Shown here one piece after another: positions 9,199-19,400 of a stretch of 64,000 bases of DNA (its first letter is position 1; each line of letters opens with the position of its first letter). This DNA comes from Acanthococcus lagerstroemiae. Lineage: Eukaryota > Arthropoda > Insecta > Hemiptera > Eriococcidae. The translations under genes and the position numbers were made by a program. The notes under the pieces were generated by a model. That model made no database searches. It saw only the letters and a program-made list of their open reading frames with translations, and had not been told where the DNA came from. The stretch is from positions 7,280,603 to 7,344,602 of the forward strand of contig CM063112.1 of NCBI GenBank assembly GCA_031841125.1, written 5' to 3'.

Positions 9199-10295
9199 GG
9201 GTAAATCGTCCACTTTTGGCCAGGGTACCATCTTTGGCCAGGTTTCTCATAAATTTGCCTGTAAATAAGGACTGGGTAACCTTGGGAATGTGATTTTTGC
9301 ACTATGAAATCAGTGAATACTGTCGTGTGTATGGTATGTTGTATTTTCAAGTTTATGTCACCCATTCTTTTTAAAAAAATTGATCTGTGGCGGACTTCAA
9401 AACTTCAGTGATTTCTTATCGAAACTCTAAAGAATCCAGCAATTGGAAAGATCGTCATACGAACACATCCAGGCGGTAATTGCACTAGGCAATGTATTTT
9501 TCGACTTATTCATAGTATTAGTAAGGGATTTTGATTTTTTTTTTTTAAATTGGTTTTTACTCTATTTTCCATTAATTAAGAGGCATGGCCAAGTGAGGGT
9601 CTCGAATTTAATGATTTCACCATCTTTGGCCAGGGGTACAGTGCTAATCCATTTTTGGCCTCCCTTTGTTATGTACGAGTTAGAAAAACTAAAAATTTCT
9701 CCTAAAATTCGCAAATTCTTTGTCATGTTACCACTAAAGTGTCGCACAAAAAATGAGAAGAAACATACCAATAATTTTTTAAGCAATTTACGAATAAGAA
9801 ATAACGCACTAGAAATGTAGGATTTGTTTTTATGAATAATATGAATATAAAATGCAACTTATTATGTTGGAAGTACAATTTTTTTCACACTGAAATATGT
9901 CTAATATCTTCTATTTGCACTCCACTACTTTCTAAGCCTATTTCAGCTTAAACGTGTAAAAATTCTGTCCTGTAATTGAAATATAATCTATGGGGCCAAA
10001 AATGGTAATGAAGTGGCCCATAGATGGCAAAACTGGCCAAAGATGGGTGTTTTAGGGTTGGCCATAGCTGGCAAAACTGGCCAAAGATGGGTGTTTTAGG
10101 TTACAATTTTTCTATTTTCAGTTACTAGGCGAGTGAATCATTTATATGAGCAGATGAACAAAGTCTCCTAGTACTTCAGAACATAAAAAATGATGATAAG
10201 ACAAACTTCATGGAAGAAAACTGATTCTTGTATTTTTAAATGGAGTTCAAAGTTGGAGAATCTCCTTAACATGGCCAAAAGTGGACGATTTACCC
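9199..10295. mobile_element. TA-flanked inverted-repeat element (GGGTAAATCG ends), inserted in satellite
   Basis: The ends GGGTAAATCGTCCACTTTTG and CAAAAGTGGACGATTTACCC are exact reverse complements (at least 24 bp including TGGCCA). TA borders each side and is single in the uninterrupted satellite monomer, so TA is the target duplication, as for Tc1/mariner-like transposition. The interior repeats the words CATCTTTGGCCAGG and CCAAAGATGGGTGTTTTAGG in both orientations. A 125-codon open frame at 9443-9820 shows no transposase motif. It is probably a non-autonomous element of 1,097 bp. Confidence 0.85.
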
Positions 10296-11062
10296 TACTT
10301 CAGTGATTTGAAAGACAATCGGATAACCAAAACTTGATAAGTACAACTGCCACCAGTTGATATCTCGCTCCCCTACTCTATTTGTTTCTGTACTACAACG
10401 ATATGAAAGACAATCAGATAACTAGAACTTGATAAACTAGATTACCGCCAACTGATATCTGGCTCCCCATTACATTTGTTTCACTACTACAGTGATTTGA
10501 AAGACAATTGGATAACTAAAACTTGATAAACTAGACTGCCACCAGCTATTATCGCGCTCCCCCACTCCATTTGTTTCAGTACTGCAACAATTCAAAAGGC
10601 AATTGGATAATCAAAACTTGATAAACTCTACTGACTGCCACCAGTTAATATCTCACTCTCCTACTCCATTTGTTTCTGTACTGCAGCAATGTGAAAGACA
10701 GATAACCAAAACTTAACAAATTAAACCACCAGCATGATATCTTGCTTCCTCCTCCATTGGTTTCACTACTACAGCAATTTGAAAGGCAATCGAGTTGCCA
10801 AAACTTGATAAACTCGACTACCACCAGTTGATATCGCGTTCCCCCACTCCATTGGTTTCGCTATTACAGTAATTTGAAAGACAATCGGATAACCAAAACT
10901 TGCAAAACTAGACTGCCACCAGCTACTATCTCGCTCCCCCACTCCATTTGCAACTACTTGAAATATAATTGAACAACCAAAACTTGATAAACTCGACTAC
11001 CACCAGTTGATATCTCGCTCTCCCCACTCCATTTGTTTCGCTACAACAGCGATCTGAAATAC
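10296..11062. repeat. Satellite array, ~94-bp monomer, right block
   Basis: The array resumes in register with the left block immediately after the TA and continues for about eight monomers. One of them (near 10925) lacks part of the 'gtttcactac' segment. It ends in unrelated sequence at about 11062. Confidence 0.9.
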
Positions 11063-11180
11063 GATAAATTCCTGTGCCGCGCCCTGTACAATCAAATTTG
11101 CGTTGGATCTTTTTGAAAATTGAAATTACAATTTTAAAAACGCAGCCAGTATTTAGTTCGCGCATTCACGTTGCACCATA
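11063..11180. other. Unassigned spacer
   Basis: Nothing recognised; single-copy by eye. Confidence 0.4.
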
Positions 11181-11181
11181 T

Positions 11182-11264
11182 AGAGCGCGTTTCCATTTGT
11201 CATTTTTGATTGAAGAAATGAATACGAAAAAAGAAAATGAATTATGAAAATGGAAACGCGCTCT
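11182..11264. repeat. Foldback repeat
   Basis: AGAGCGCGTTTCCATTT at the left end is the reverse complement of AAATGGAAACGCGCTCT at the right end, giving a 17-bp stem in an 83-bp unit with further A/T-rich complementarity inside. It could be a tiny MITE or simply a hairpin. Confidence 0.75.
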
Positions 11265-12117
11265 GTCGAGTGCAGTGTAAAAGTGCGATGTCAATTGACA
11301 TTATTGCTTTTTTCCTTTTTTAATTTTTTCCATGTGGTGCAACGCACCGCATAAATGGCTCTGGGTGGTGCACTGCACCACACTTAATGCCGGCCGTGAT
11401 TTCACAAATCAATCTAACTTCAAGTTTTTCCGCTCTACCTTCTTGTCGGCAGTCTTTTTCTTTTTTTAGTGCTTTTGTCCGCCATTTGGTCTACAAACCC
11501 TACGTGACTTCCAGTCCACTTTCTCAAATTTGTCCGCACCGTGAACCAAAAATGAAAAAGTGACTCTTCTCTCGTCTTCGGCCACAAGTCGACTGTAGCT
11601 GTCGTCGAGTCCGTCGCATCGGTGTAAATAGGTACGCGAGTAAACGGCGTTTAAACACTCGGAACAACCGTTAAATACGATGATAGCTTAATGATATGAA
11701 CACTAGGAAGTTTTTTTCGCCATTTTGTTGAATAATCAACGTCGATTTTACACTGTCCATCTTCGCCAGCGGTTATTTATTTCCTGTACCGCCGTTTCGA
11801 ATCGAGACCGGGACAGGTTTCTCTTAGTGTTTACATCGCCTCAGAAGTAGACACCAGTCAGGCAGATAGCAGATACCTGCTACCTGGCCGCGATGCTCCA
11901 AGTCGTCATAAGTATTTTCTCGTTTCGACCGTCCGAGTACGACCCGCGTGACAGGCGTTACAAAATGAAAAACTATGTACGAAATGTTAACGATATGTTG
12001 AATCGCAGAGTGATGCGAGGTGTGACTGTGCTCTCTCTGTTGCTGGAAAAGGGGTCATTGCATGGTTCGAAGTTGGAGACAGCGACCTTTAAAACTAATG
12101 TTGGGTAACCATGTTGT
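11265..12117. other. Unique-looking stretch upstream of the SDR exon
   Basis: No repeats are recognised. A short self-complementary motif repeats at 11333-11390 (GTGGTGCAACGCACC and GTGGTGCACTGCACCAC). Open frames are short and show no domain. Confidence 0.35.
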
Positions 12118-12238
12118 ATGTCATTCTGGTCGCTGATGTATACTCGAAAGGATAGTTTCCGGGGCCAGGGGTGCAGTGTCTGAGGAACCAACTCGGCGTG
12201 CGTGCATCGTCATAGGCTCCACCAAACACAATCCATAT
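12118..12238 (+). repeat. Dispersed repeat T, copy 2
   Basis: It is shared with 4352-4463 and 58990-59115: CATTCTGGTCGCTGATG, CTCGAAAGGATAGTT, GGGGCCAGGGGTGCAGTGTC, GTGCGTGCATCGTCATAGGC and CCACCAAACACA. It abuts the end of the LINE RT fragment, so it may mark that LINE's 3' part or an independent insertion. Confidence 0.8.
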
Positions 12239-12242
12239 TGTA

Positions 12243-12960
12243 TTTCGTGAAACTTGGTCCCTGCGATGCCCTCCGGTGATACTATTTCCACGTAGGTGCA
12301 ACAGTGTATTTTTGAATGCTATGAATAGCCTGGGCTCTAATACCCATCTTTGTCGGACTTCACAACATTTAGGAAAGGGGACAACTCTCGTTGCGTTGTC
12401 AGCATATAGATCTTTGATCATCTGCAATATCCTCTGAAAGAAGCCAGCTTTCTCCAACACACCCACGTCTACAAATGCAATAAAGAGATCTACATTCTGC
12501 TCATGAGCCTTATTCATTAATTGGCACGGTGTAAAGTTCATGTCAACAGTCCCTCTATTCTTTCGAAAGCTAGCGTGAGATGGTGGAGTTACATGTTCAA
12601 CAATCTGAGAGAGATGGTTAGTTAGTATTTTGATTATTAATTTTCCAACAGTAACTAATAATGGGATACCAGGACAGTTTCCCTCAGTCATGAACATAAC
12701 TTGTCTTTCTGTGTATCTTGATAATGTTCGCTGTTCTGAAGTCTTGCGGAGCTATTCCACTGTCCCCGATTTTCAAGATAGGGTTTCCTCTGAGAGTGAG
12801 CCATTATGCTTTAGCAACTCAGCGGCAGTTCCATCTATTCCTGAGGCCTTTCTCTGGGCGCGGCTGTGAGGGCTATCTTGAGCTCTTCGAGGGTAGGTGG
12901 GCTATCAAATGTTTTCCGTAACAGAATACTGTGGAATTCTGGATAACGAGTCAGCGTCTC
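12243..12960 (-). mobile_element. LINE remnant, N-terminal half of reverse transcriptase
   Basis: On the minus strand a mostly open frame contains CPGIPLLVTVGKLIIKIL, VEHVTPPSHASFRKNRGTVD and NVDLFIAFVDV, equivalent to the LINE motifs 'N-Y-R-G-I-x-L-L-x-x-x-G-K', 'Q-x-G-F-R-x-x-R-G-T' and 'F-V-D-x-x-K-A-F'. The expected 'TKAFD' after FVDV is replaced by GVLEKAGF, so a deletion removed the first catalytic aspartate context. The following QRWVLEPRLFIAF matches the 'GV-QG-x-L-x-P-x-L-F' motif in degraded form. Upstream (12700-12960) the frame is broken but recognisable. It resembles the LINE at 20960-22125. Confidence 0.75.
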
Positions 12961-13097
12961 CTGGCCTACTCTACCGCACCACTAATTGAAGAATATACTC
13001 GTAACCCGAATCCCAGTTCTATCAGAAGTAAGTTACGGAACGCCGGATCGCAATCCTCTATATGACTCGAGTTAATTAGTCTCTGGTTTCGTTTCAG

Positions 13098-13636
13098 ACC
13101 GCTGGACGGATATGGGCGATTAGAGATCGACGCAACCCTCGTCATGGACGAAGAGACGATGGTGGTGCTGGGCATCCAACTGTTCGCGTTGCTGTGCATC
13201 GCGGCAGCTCTGGTGGCCTACCTGATGTGCAAAGTGAATCGCCGTAAGCACACGTACGACTCGGAATTTCCGACCATCAACGTGGGCACCGGTCGCTCGG
13301 TGCTGGTGACGTCTTGCGAGACCGTGTTCGGCATCCAGCTGGCGTTGCACCTGACCTCGCTCGGATTCCGGGTGTTCGCCGGCGTGAAGCCAGCTGACGA
13401 TTACGAAGAGCGAACCGACGAAGTCAAGTCCTCGGAGTCGGTGAAAATACTGCGGGCCAAGCTGAAGCAGAGGGAAGCCCTGTCCTCCGCTCTGATCGGT
13501 ATCGACGGCGAGGAGTACGTAATACAGACCTCGAATTTCGGAAGCTTGATTACGGTGCCGTTAGACGTGACTAGGGAGGATTCTCTGCACGAAGCCTTGG
13601 ATCATGTGCGCAGACACTTACCCGCCGGAGAAGACG
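13098..13636 (+). CDS. Short-chain dehydrogenase/reductase (SDR9C / 17-beta-HSD / RDH-like), first coding exon
   Basis: This exon begins after an acceptor (pyrimidine-rich TTTCGTTTCAG ending at 13097). The ATG is at 13144 and the frame stays open to a donor at 13637 (GACG|GTAAGT), leaving 164 codons plus one base (phase 1). Residues 7-28 form a hydrophobic membrane anchor, followed by basic NRRK. Residues 52-80 are the first beta-alpha-beta unit of a Rossmann fold, ending LGFRVFAGV as in retinol/17-beta-hydroxysteroid dehydrogenases. The cofactor motif TGxxxGxG is degenerate, TSCETVFG at 56-63, so two glycines are replaced. LDVTRED near 141 is the conserved D-V-T that contacts adenine. The insertion between 82 and 130 is long for the family. 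The catalytic Ser-Tyr-Lys part is not in this exon and was not found downstream. If active it would oxidise or reduce a lipid or steroid at a membrane with NAD(P). Family placement is good; the exact orthologue is unknown. Confidence 0.85.
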
Positions 13637-14580
13637 GTAAGTCTTCAGACCGTTTAATTAACGGCGTGACTTGAGGAATCTTCGATTTTAATTGTAGTTA
13701 CCCGTTACGTTTCATCTTATCTGGCAGGAGGCGTGAGAGAGCCAACAGCTCGTGAGGATTGAATATGGGGTCGCACCTACACGATGTAGAAGTACGTAAT
13801 TGCAACAAGCAGTTGTGAGAGAGTGGTTGAGGACACTTTCAGTTTGTAGGAAAACCGGCATCGCGAGATGACCGTCTTACGTGTTGAGGATCCTTGTGTG
13901 CAGATCGAGAACTCGTAACCGAGTTCATGGGGAAAACGAAGGGTGTACCAAACAGCGTTATTCAGGAAATTCGTGCGGTGGCTGACCATTCCGGTTTTGA
14001 GAGCCTGATTTATGAGGAATGTGCGCTGCACGACCTAGAAATTCGAAGAAAACATCTTTGCGTAGAATATTTCCGCAATAGAATATTTCACTGAACAAAT
14101 ATTTACTGGACCTTGCAGTATCTTCAATGTCAGAAATCTCAACCGGTGATCCTGTATGAAAAATCGTTATTACCAAACTTGTAAATCTCAAAAAAATAAT
14201 ATCATTCTTTGTCATCGAAAATGTGATAGAACTTATAGTCCGCGATATAACATTTTTTTACAAAAAACTGACTTCACTCAGTGTGCGTAACTATGGCTTT
14301 CAACCCTAGGAATCAATGAGGCTTTTTTTCGAAGTCAAACCACATGTAGCTTGTAAAAATTCATCCTGAAAATTTCAGCTCGGAAAGGTCAGCTACGACC
14401 AACTTGAGCATTGGACGAATTTCCCTCCAAAAAACACAGTCTGAGCCCCACTCCTTCCCTAATGGTCCGATTGAGCCTAGTATTGGACGAACAATCTTCC
14501 CCCAGGAACACACAGCTTTAGCCCTCTAGACTACGTATTACCATTTCTAAAACACGAAATCCAGGCTATAGCATAACAAT
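13637..14580. other. Putative SDR intron, nothing else recognised
   Basis: Sequence following the splice donor. Several short frames (for example 13894-14094) lack homology and splice support. No SDR catalytic exon (NNAG or YxxxK motifs) was seen here or elsewhere on the plus strand. Confidence 0.4.
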
Positions 14581-15415
14581 TAAAACATAGCAAAAGTCCA
14601 GGACACGTTAACATCATCAGTGAGCAGATTAAAATAGAAGAAGATGAAGTGGTAGCACAACTAACATTGTTCAATATATCTAATCTTAGAAAAAGAAAAA
14701 ATATCAGAAGACTGGAAATTGTCTGATATAATACTACTTTGCAAAAAAGGAGATAGGCACAAAATAGCTAACTACCGACCTATCACCCTTAGCCCAACAA
14801 TAGCAAAAATTTTCTCGAAAGCAACAGAAAACAGACTCAAATGAACACTATAGTAAGCCAACAGCCAATCGAACAGGCAGGCTCTCTACAAGCGTACTCA
14901 ACTATGGACCATATCCATACAGTCAAGCAAATTATGAAAATGAATTAGCCGATTTACGTATGTCTAATTGATTATAATAAGGCGTTCGACTCCCAACTAC
15001 ATGTTAAAAGCCTTAGAGGAACAGGGGACCCCATAAAAATTGATCAATGTAATAAACGGAATGTACTCTAGGCTCAAAGCAAGGATAAAAACCGATAAAT
15101 TAGGAAACTATTTCGACATCAAAAGAAGGGGTAAGACAGGGATCCCCTTTCCCCAATCCTTTTCAACAGTACTCTAGAAATAGGAAAATAAAGGGATAAA
15201 CATCAACAGAAAAAGGATTTCGAATCTTTCTCTTCTCCGAATCGCAGAGAGACCTAGCAGAAATGATAAGGAAACTCAGCGAAAAGAGTGCGAGAGCAGA
15301 TCTCACGATAAACATGCAAAAAACAAAAATCATATCCAATAACATAGAGGAGGGTACAATAGAAATGGGTAACAAAAAAATAGAAATAGTTCAAGAACAT
15401 ACATATCTCCGCCAA
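14580..15415 (+). mobile_element. LINE remnant (RTE-like), RT N-terminal and palm region, interrupted
   Basis: Across several frameshifts the plus strand shows KIANYRPITLSPTIAKIFSK, QPIEQAGSLQAYSTMDHIHT, CLIDYNKAFDS, a QGSPF-like motif and finally NMQKTKIISNN followed by IEIVQEHTYL. This is the order of RT motifs in RTE elements (QAGF...T-D-H-I, L-x-F-I-D-Y-x-K-A-F-D-S, K-T-K, YLG). The fragment stops at about 15416, where a second LINE begins. Sequence resembling its C-terminus reappears at 18906. The reading frame is interrupted many times. Confidence 0.7.
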
Positions 15416-17138
15416 CCACTGTTGCTAATAAAAATTTTTTCTCTATACTAGATTGAAGTAAAATCTGTGCTAGATTATGCCAGAAAGCCCCCAAAAAAAT
15501 GCTGAATTCATTATGCCGAAATTTTTATTCAATCTTTGCTAGTCTAAGTAGCAATCACACTGTTTTAAAATATCCTACTTGGTTCACATATGAAATTAAT
15601 AAAAAATTGAAAAAGAAATCCTCTCTACATAAACAGATCGAAAGGAAACCTTCTAATGAAGAGTTAAAGTAAAAATTCAGGCATATAAGAGAAGAAATCA
15701 AGGTTTTAATAACAAAGCATGGAATACATGTAAAAATGCTTCGGAGGACAGAATGAAGTCTCAACCAACAGAATTCTGGGGAGAGATTGCCAATGGGCAA
15801 AGTAGTGGGTCTGGTACGGAGTTGGTGAACAAATTTACACAAGTTCAGATACCATTGCTGAATCATTTGCAGACTATTTTTCCAGTGTTTCTAGCGTGAA
15901 AATAGAACTCAGAACCAAACTCAAGAGTGCTGGTTACTGTGATCACTATCGGGGATATAAAACGTGCCCTGCATGACCTTAAACCTAAATCATTTTGTGG
16001 CCCTGATTCCATTGCACCATACATATTTCGAGCTTGCTCACAATTTTTAATTACTTCCTTAACTGATCTCCGCAATCCTGTCCTTCAGACAGGTATTGAT
16101 CCAACAATATGGAAAATATCGAAAGTTATTCTACTTGACAAATCAGGCAAAATAAATGAAATAAAGAATTATCGTCCCATCTCTCTAATTCCACTCGCCG
16201 CCTAAATTTTTGAAACTGTCTTGCACAAATATCTATACAATCGATCCAAAAAATCTTATCTCCCTGTCAACATGGCTTTAGAAAGGGATATTAAGTACAG
16301 ACAAATCTAATGAACTTCACATATGATGTCAATATAACCCTCTCTAAGGATGGGCCGAAGGATACCATTTACACGGATTTTTCAAAGACTTTCGACACTG
16401 TCAACCACAAAATCTTACTCCAAAAATTATGCAGCTTTGGCTTTTCAAAAGATTTAATAATTCTATTTCACTCCTACTTAAATAACAGAATGCAGTTTGT
16501 CGAGTATAAAGGAGTGGCCTGTACGTGTGACAAGAGTGTGTCAGGTGTTCCCCAGGGTTCGGTTTTGGGTCCATACCTATTTCTAATTCTTGTCGATGAT
16601 ATTTCTGAAAAAATCCAGTATTCAAAATTATTGTTGTATGCAGATGATATGAAAATTTATAAAATTATAAAATCTCAAAATGACTGTGTTAAACTGCAAT
16701 AAGATCTTGACTCATTAGTTGAGTGGAGTGATAGTAACTTGTTACTATTTCATACTGACAAGCGTAAAAAAATTACCTTTTCAATAATAAGGTGCCCCAT
16801 TTTACGAGAGTATAAAATAATAAGAGATACACCTAGGTGTGTAAAGTTTGTAAATAACTTAGGCATCATTTTAGATTCGAAATTATTATTCGATATGCAT
16901 ATCGATCACATCACTTTAAAATCTGAAAGAATGGTTTGGCTTCATAAAGAGAAATTGGACTTGTTATAAAAATTTAGAAACAATGAAAATTCTTTATTCT
17001 AGTTTTGTCAGATCAATATTGGACTTCTCCTCTATTGCGTAGGATCCCACAACTCAACAAGGTAAAGATAAAATTGAGAAAATCCAAAAAAGATTTTTGA
17101 AATACTTATATTGCAAAATCTTTATATACTCGTATTTT

Positions 17139-17327
17139 CAGGCTCGGCGCTAGAGATTTTGTCGCCCCGGGCAATGGACAGTGCAAAAGATACGAGACTA
17201 TCCATTTTTACATTTATTACTTTTTTTTTAATGGGCCATAATACCATGATGATTGATGAACTGCCGTCCCTACAAATTGGGCGCCCCGGGCAAGGGCCCG
17301 CTTTGCGCGTGCCTAGCGTCGCGCCTG
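17139..17327. mobile_element. hAT-type MITE (CAGGCTCGGCGCTAG ends)
   Basis: The left end CAGGCTCGGCGCTAG pairs with the right end CTAGCGTCGCGCCTG. Flanks CGTATTTT and CCTATTTT are an 8-bp target duplication with one mismatch. Inside are two copies of CGCCCCGGGCAA. The element splits the CR1/Jockey-like ORF2. Confidence 0.8.
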
Positions 17328-17473
17328 CCTATTTTCCCTCTGAAATTGCATACAAAGAATTTCGGTTGGCTTTGAGATTATGAGTCTAAAAAATAGAAGA
17401 TGTCTGGCAGAGTTGATCTTCTTGAGGGATGTTCTGAATAATAAAATTTTGGATTCCCACAACTTAATACTTA

Positions 17474-18408
17474 GGGGAGGGTGGCCCAAGATGACACAGG
17501 TTTTACTTTCACCAGTTTTTTGGGCGAACTATTGACATTTGGAAAAAACCTATTTGGAACCCAATAAAGTATAATTCTGTGGCTATCATTACCCTTGGGC
17601 TACAAATATTTAAAAACATTTTTTAAATGCTTCAAAATCTGATTTCTTCAAAATTTGTCTTGTATGTCATCTTAGGCCGTATGTTGATATGACATAGGTG
17701 TTTTTTATTTGTTTTTTTTTCCAATTCTAAAATGCAAGAAAACGTGAAAAGTGAACAAATTTAGATTTCTTCTTTTTTTATTTTTCTTCTTCCTCTTCTT
17801 TTTTTTTAAAGCAAAAATTGCTTTATTGTATTACAAAACAAAGTACAAAATTGACCTATGTACATATTTCACCATTGGCATCAATCACAGATTTAATATT
17901 ATCTTCCGACTGAGAACCCCTTTTAGTAGTTCTAGTGCGATGAGAATGAATTCTTTTGTCTGAAACATGAGGTACTTATTTCAGTTAATAAAATTATGAA
18001 AGGACTTATTTGGTTGTGTGTCATCTTGCCCTCCGCTCACTATGTCATCTTGTTTGCTTTCGTATCATATTTTCGAAATAGTAAAAAAAAAAAAAATTGA
18101 AACTTACTTTTATTGTTTTGAAACTTACCTTTTGCTCTTTCACTCGGAATCATTCGTGACCAAATATAACGAGAAACGAATTTACCATCACTTGTTGATA
18201 TCCATTTCTCATAAAAATCATACTTCACAAAAAATGTAAACAGAATTTTTTTCGCATTACGCAGTTGAAAGATGAGTTTATAGCGGCTTATACTCGTTAC
18301 AGTGTGACCAACATTTGAAGTGAAGAATTGTGTTTTTCGCGTGGGTAGTTCTCGAGAAATCGTCGCCATGTCATCTTATCGACTGTGTCATCTTGTGCCA
18401 CTCTCCCC
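17474..18408. mobile_element. TA-flanked inverted-repeat element (GGGGAGGGTGG ends)
   Basis: The left end GGGGAGGGTGGCCCAAGATG matches the reverse complement of the right end (CATCTTGTGCCACTCTCCCC) with two differences, and the match continues as ACACAG. TA borders both sides. The terminal word GTCATCTTG is repeated through the interior (near 17665, 18020, 18045, 18370 and 18388). There is no transposase. Removing it restores the ORF2 C-terminus of the host LINE. The layout matches the elements at 9199-10295 and 51779-52188. Confidence 0.85.
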
Positions 18409-18905
18409 TATTCAGTTCAGGGTCCCTACATTTAATACAAGAAATGCTGATCTATTTGTGGCACGTAGAGGCTCAGCATCAAGTATGGACAATACTCTAG
18501 CATTATATAATAATATTACCCAGAAAGACCCTGGGATCGACCTAATCTTCATGAGTACGAGACAGTATATTTCATCAGTCATTAAAGTACTCGTGGATAT
18601 GTAGGTCCTAGTCTCTGCAGTTCTTTCCCTCACACTGCATAAGTGTGGTTTGTTTTGGCCCCTCGGGTTCCTTCAACCCTCAATTCTCAACTGCCACATG
18701 TGGACCTGCGCGCCCCTCACCTCCCGCTCTGCCCTTGCTCAGGTGCCTGTTTCTGTCATATTTTCCTTGTTCTTTACCCCCATCCTTCCTTTGAAAAACA
18801 TTTTTTGTTTTTGTTTTTAAGAATTATTATATTGTATCTACTGCCCCTTCCTGTCAATGAGACCCTCGAGCACCTGTTGGGGAACTCAAATATAAATAAA
18901 TAAAA

Positions 18906-19400
18906 TAAATAAAAAACAAAAACGAAATTTTCAGTTCGTGCGTGCTGTGGGTGTCGAGTATGGCCATTAAGTGCAAAAATTTTGAGCAGAATGAGGGTAA
19001 CTTAGAACACAGGGTAAGAACCTCGGCTATTAAAAGAAAATTAAGATTCATTAACAATGGAGTTTGGCAGATCAAAAGAATAAAATAGGGTAGGATGGGA
19101 CACATATCCCCTCTGAGACGACCGATGGACCTGTAGGGCCACCTTTTGCCTACCGCTGGACGGCAAAAGAAGTAAACAAAAGTTAAGATGGAAAGACGAC
19201 ATCAATAAATTTCTAAAAAGTAATAACTTTCAGAGAATAACGAGGAATATAGGACTGAATGGGAGCGTCTACAGGAAACCTTTGCTTGGCATAGGTCAGG
19301 GGGAGCGAGCCCCACTTTGGGGCCGCTAAATCCTAAACTACTATGTAGATTAGATACACATAATCCCTTCAATAAAGGTTTTTTGATTTGATTGATTTTA
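18906..19400 (+). mobile_element. LINE 3' part (RTE-like C-terminus and tail)
   Basis: Broken plus-strand frames carry GRMGHISPLRRPMDL, LLPTAGRQKK, KLRWKDDINKFLKS and EWERLQETFAWHRSG. This fits the RTE C-terminal pattern 'W-x-GH-x-x-R...D-G-R-W...G-R-R...R-W-x-D-D-I...W-x-x-L-x-E-A-F-A'. It ends in a TTTTTTGATTTGATTGATTTT tail. Lying just after the tail of the LINE at 15420-18905, it is best read as the other half of the RTE copy at 14580-15415. Confidence 0.55.

Larger units (their letters stand above)
15420..18905 (+). mobile_element. CR1/Jockey-like LINE, near-complete RT, with two nested insertions
   Basis: ORF2 pieces run 5' to 3': IKRALHDLKPKSFCGPDSIA (15950s), NYRPISLIPLAA, DFSKTFDTVNHKILLQKL, SGVPQGSVLGPYLF, then the intact catalytic YADDMKIY near 16640 and FVNNLGIILDSKL. 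After the MITE at 17139-17327 the frame resumes as AYKEFRLALRL...LKNRRCLAELIFL, and after the TA-flanked element at 17474-18408 as FRVPTFNTRNADLFV, the normal ORF2 C-terminus. A 3' UTR follows (CTCGAGCACCTGTTGGGGAA) and ends in an AAATA-rich tail at 18890-18910. Stop codons and frameshifts are few, so it is relatively young but dead. It makes cDNA at a target nick when intact. The endonuclease domain is missing or too degraded to see at 15420-15850. Confidence 0.8.

Noticed and set aside
9443..9820. 125-codon ORF as transposase
   Set aside because: No DDE/D motif or helix-turn-helix; low-complexity aromatic and lysine-rich translation of AT-rich DNA overlapping an ORF on the opposite strand.
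13894..14094. Second exon of the SDR gene
   Set aside because: The translation lacks NNAG, YxxxK or other SDR features and no acceptor is suitably placed.
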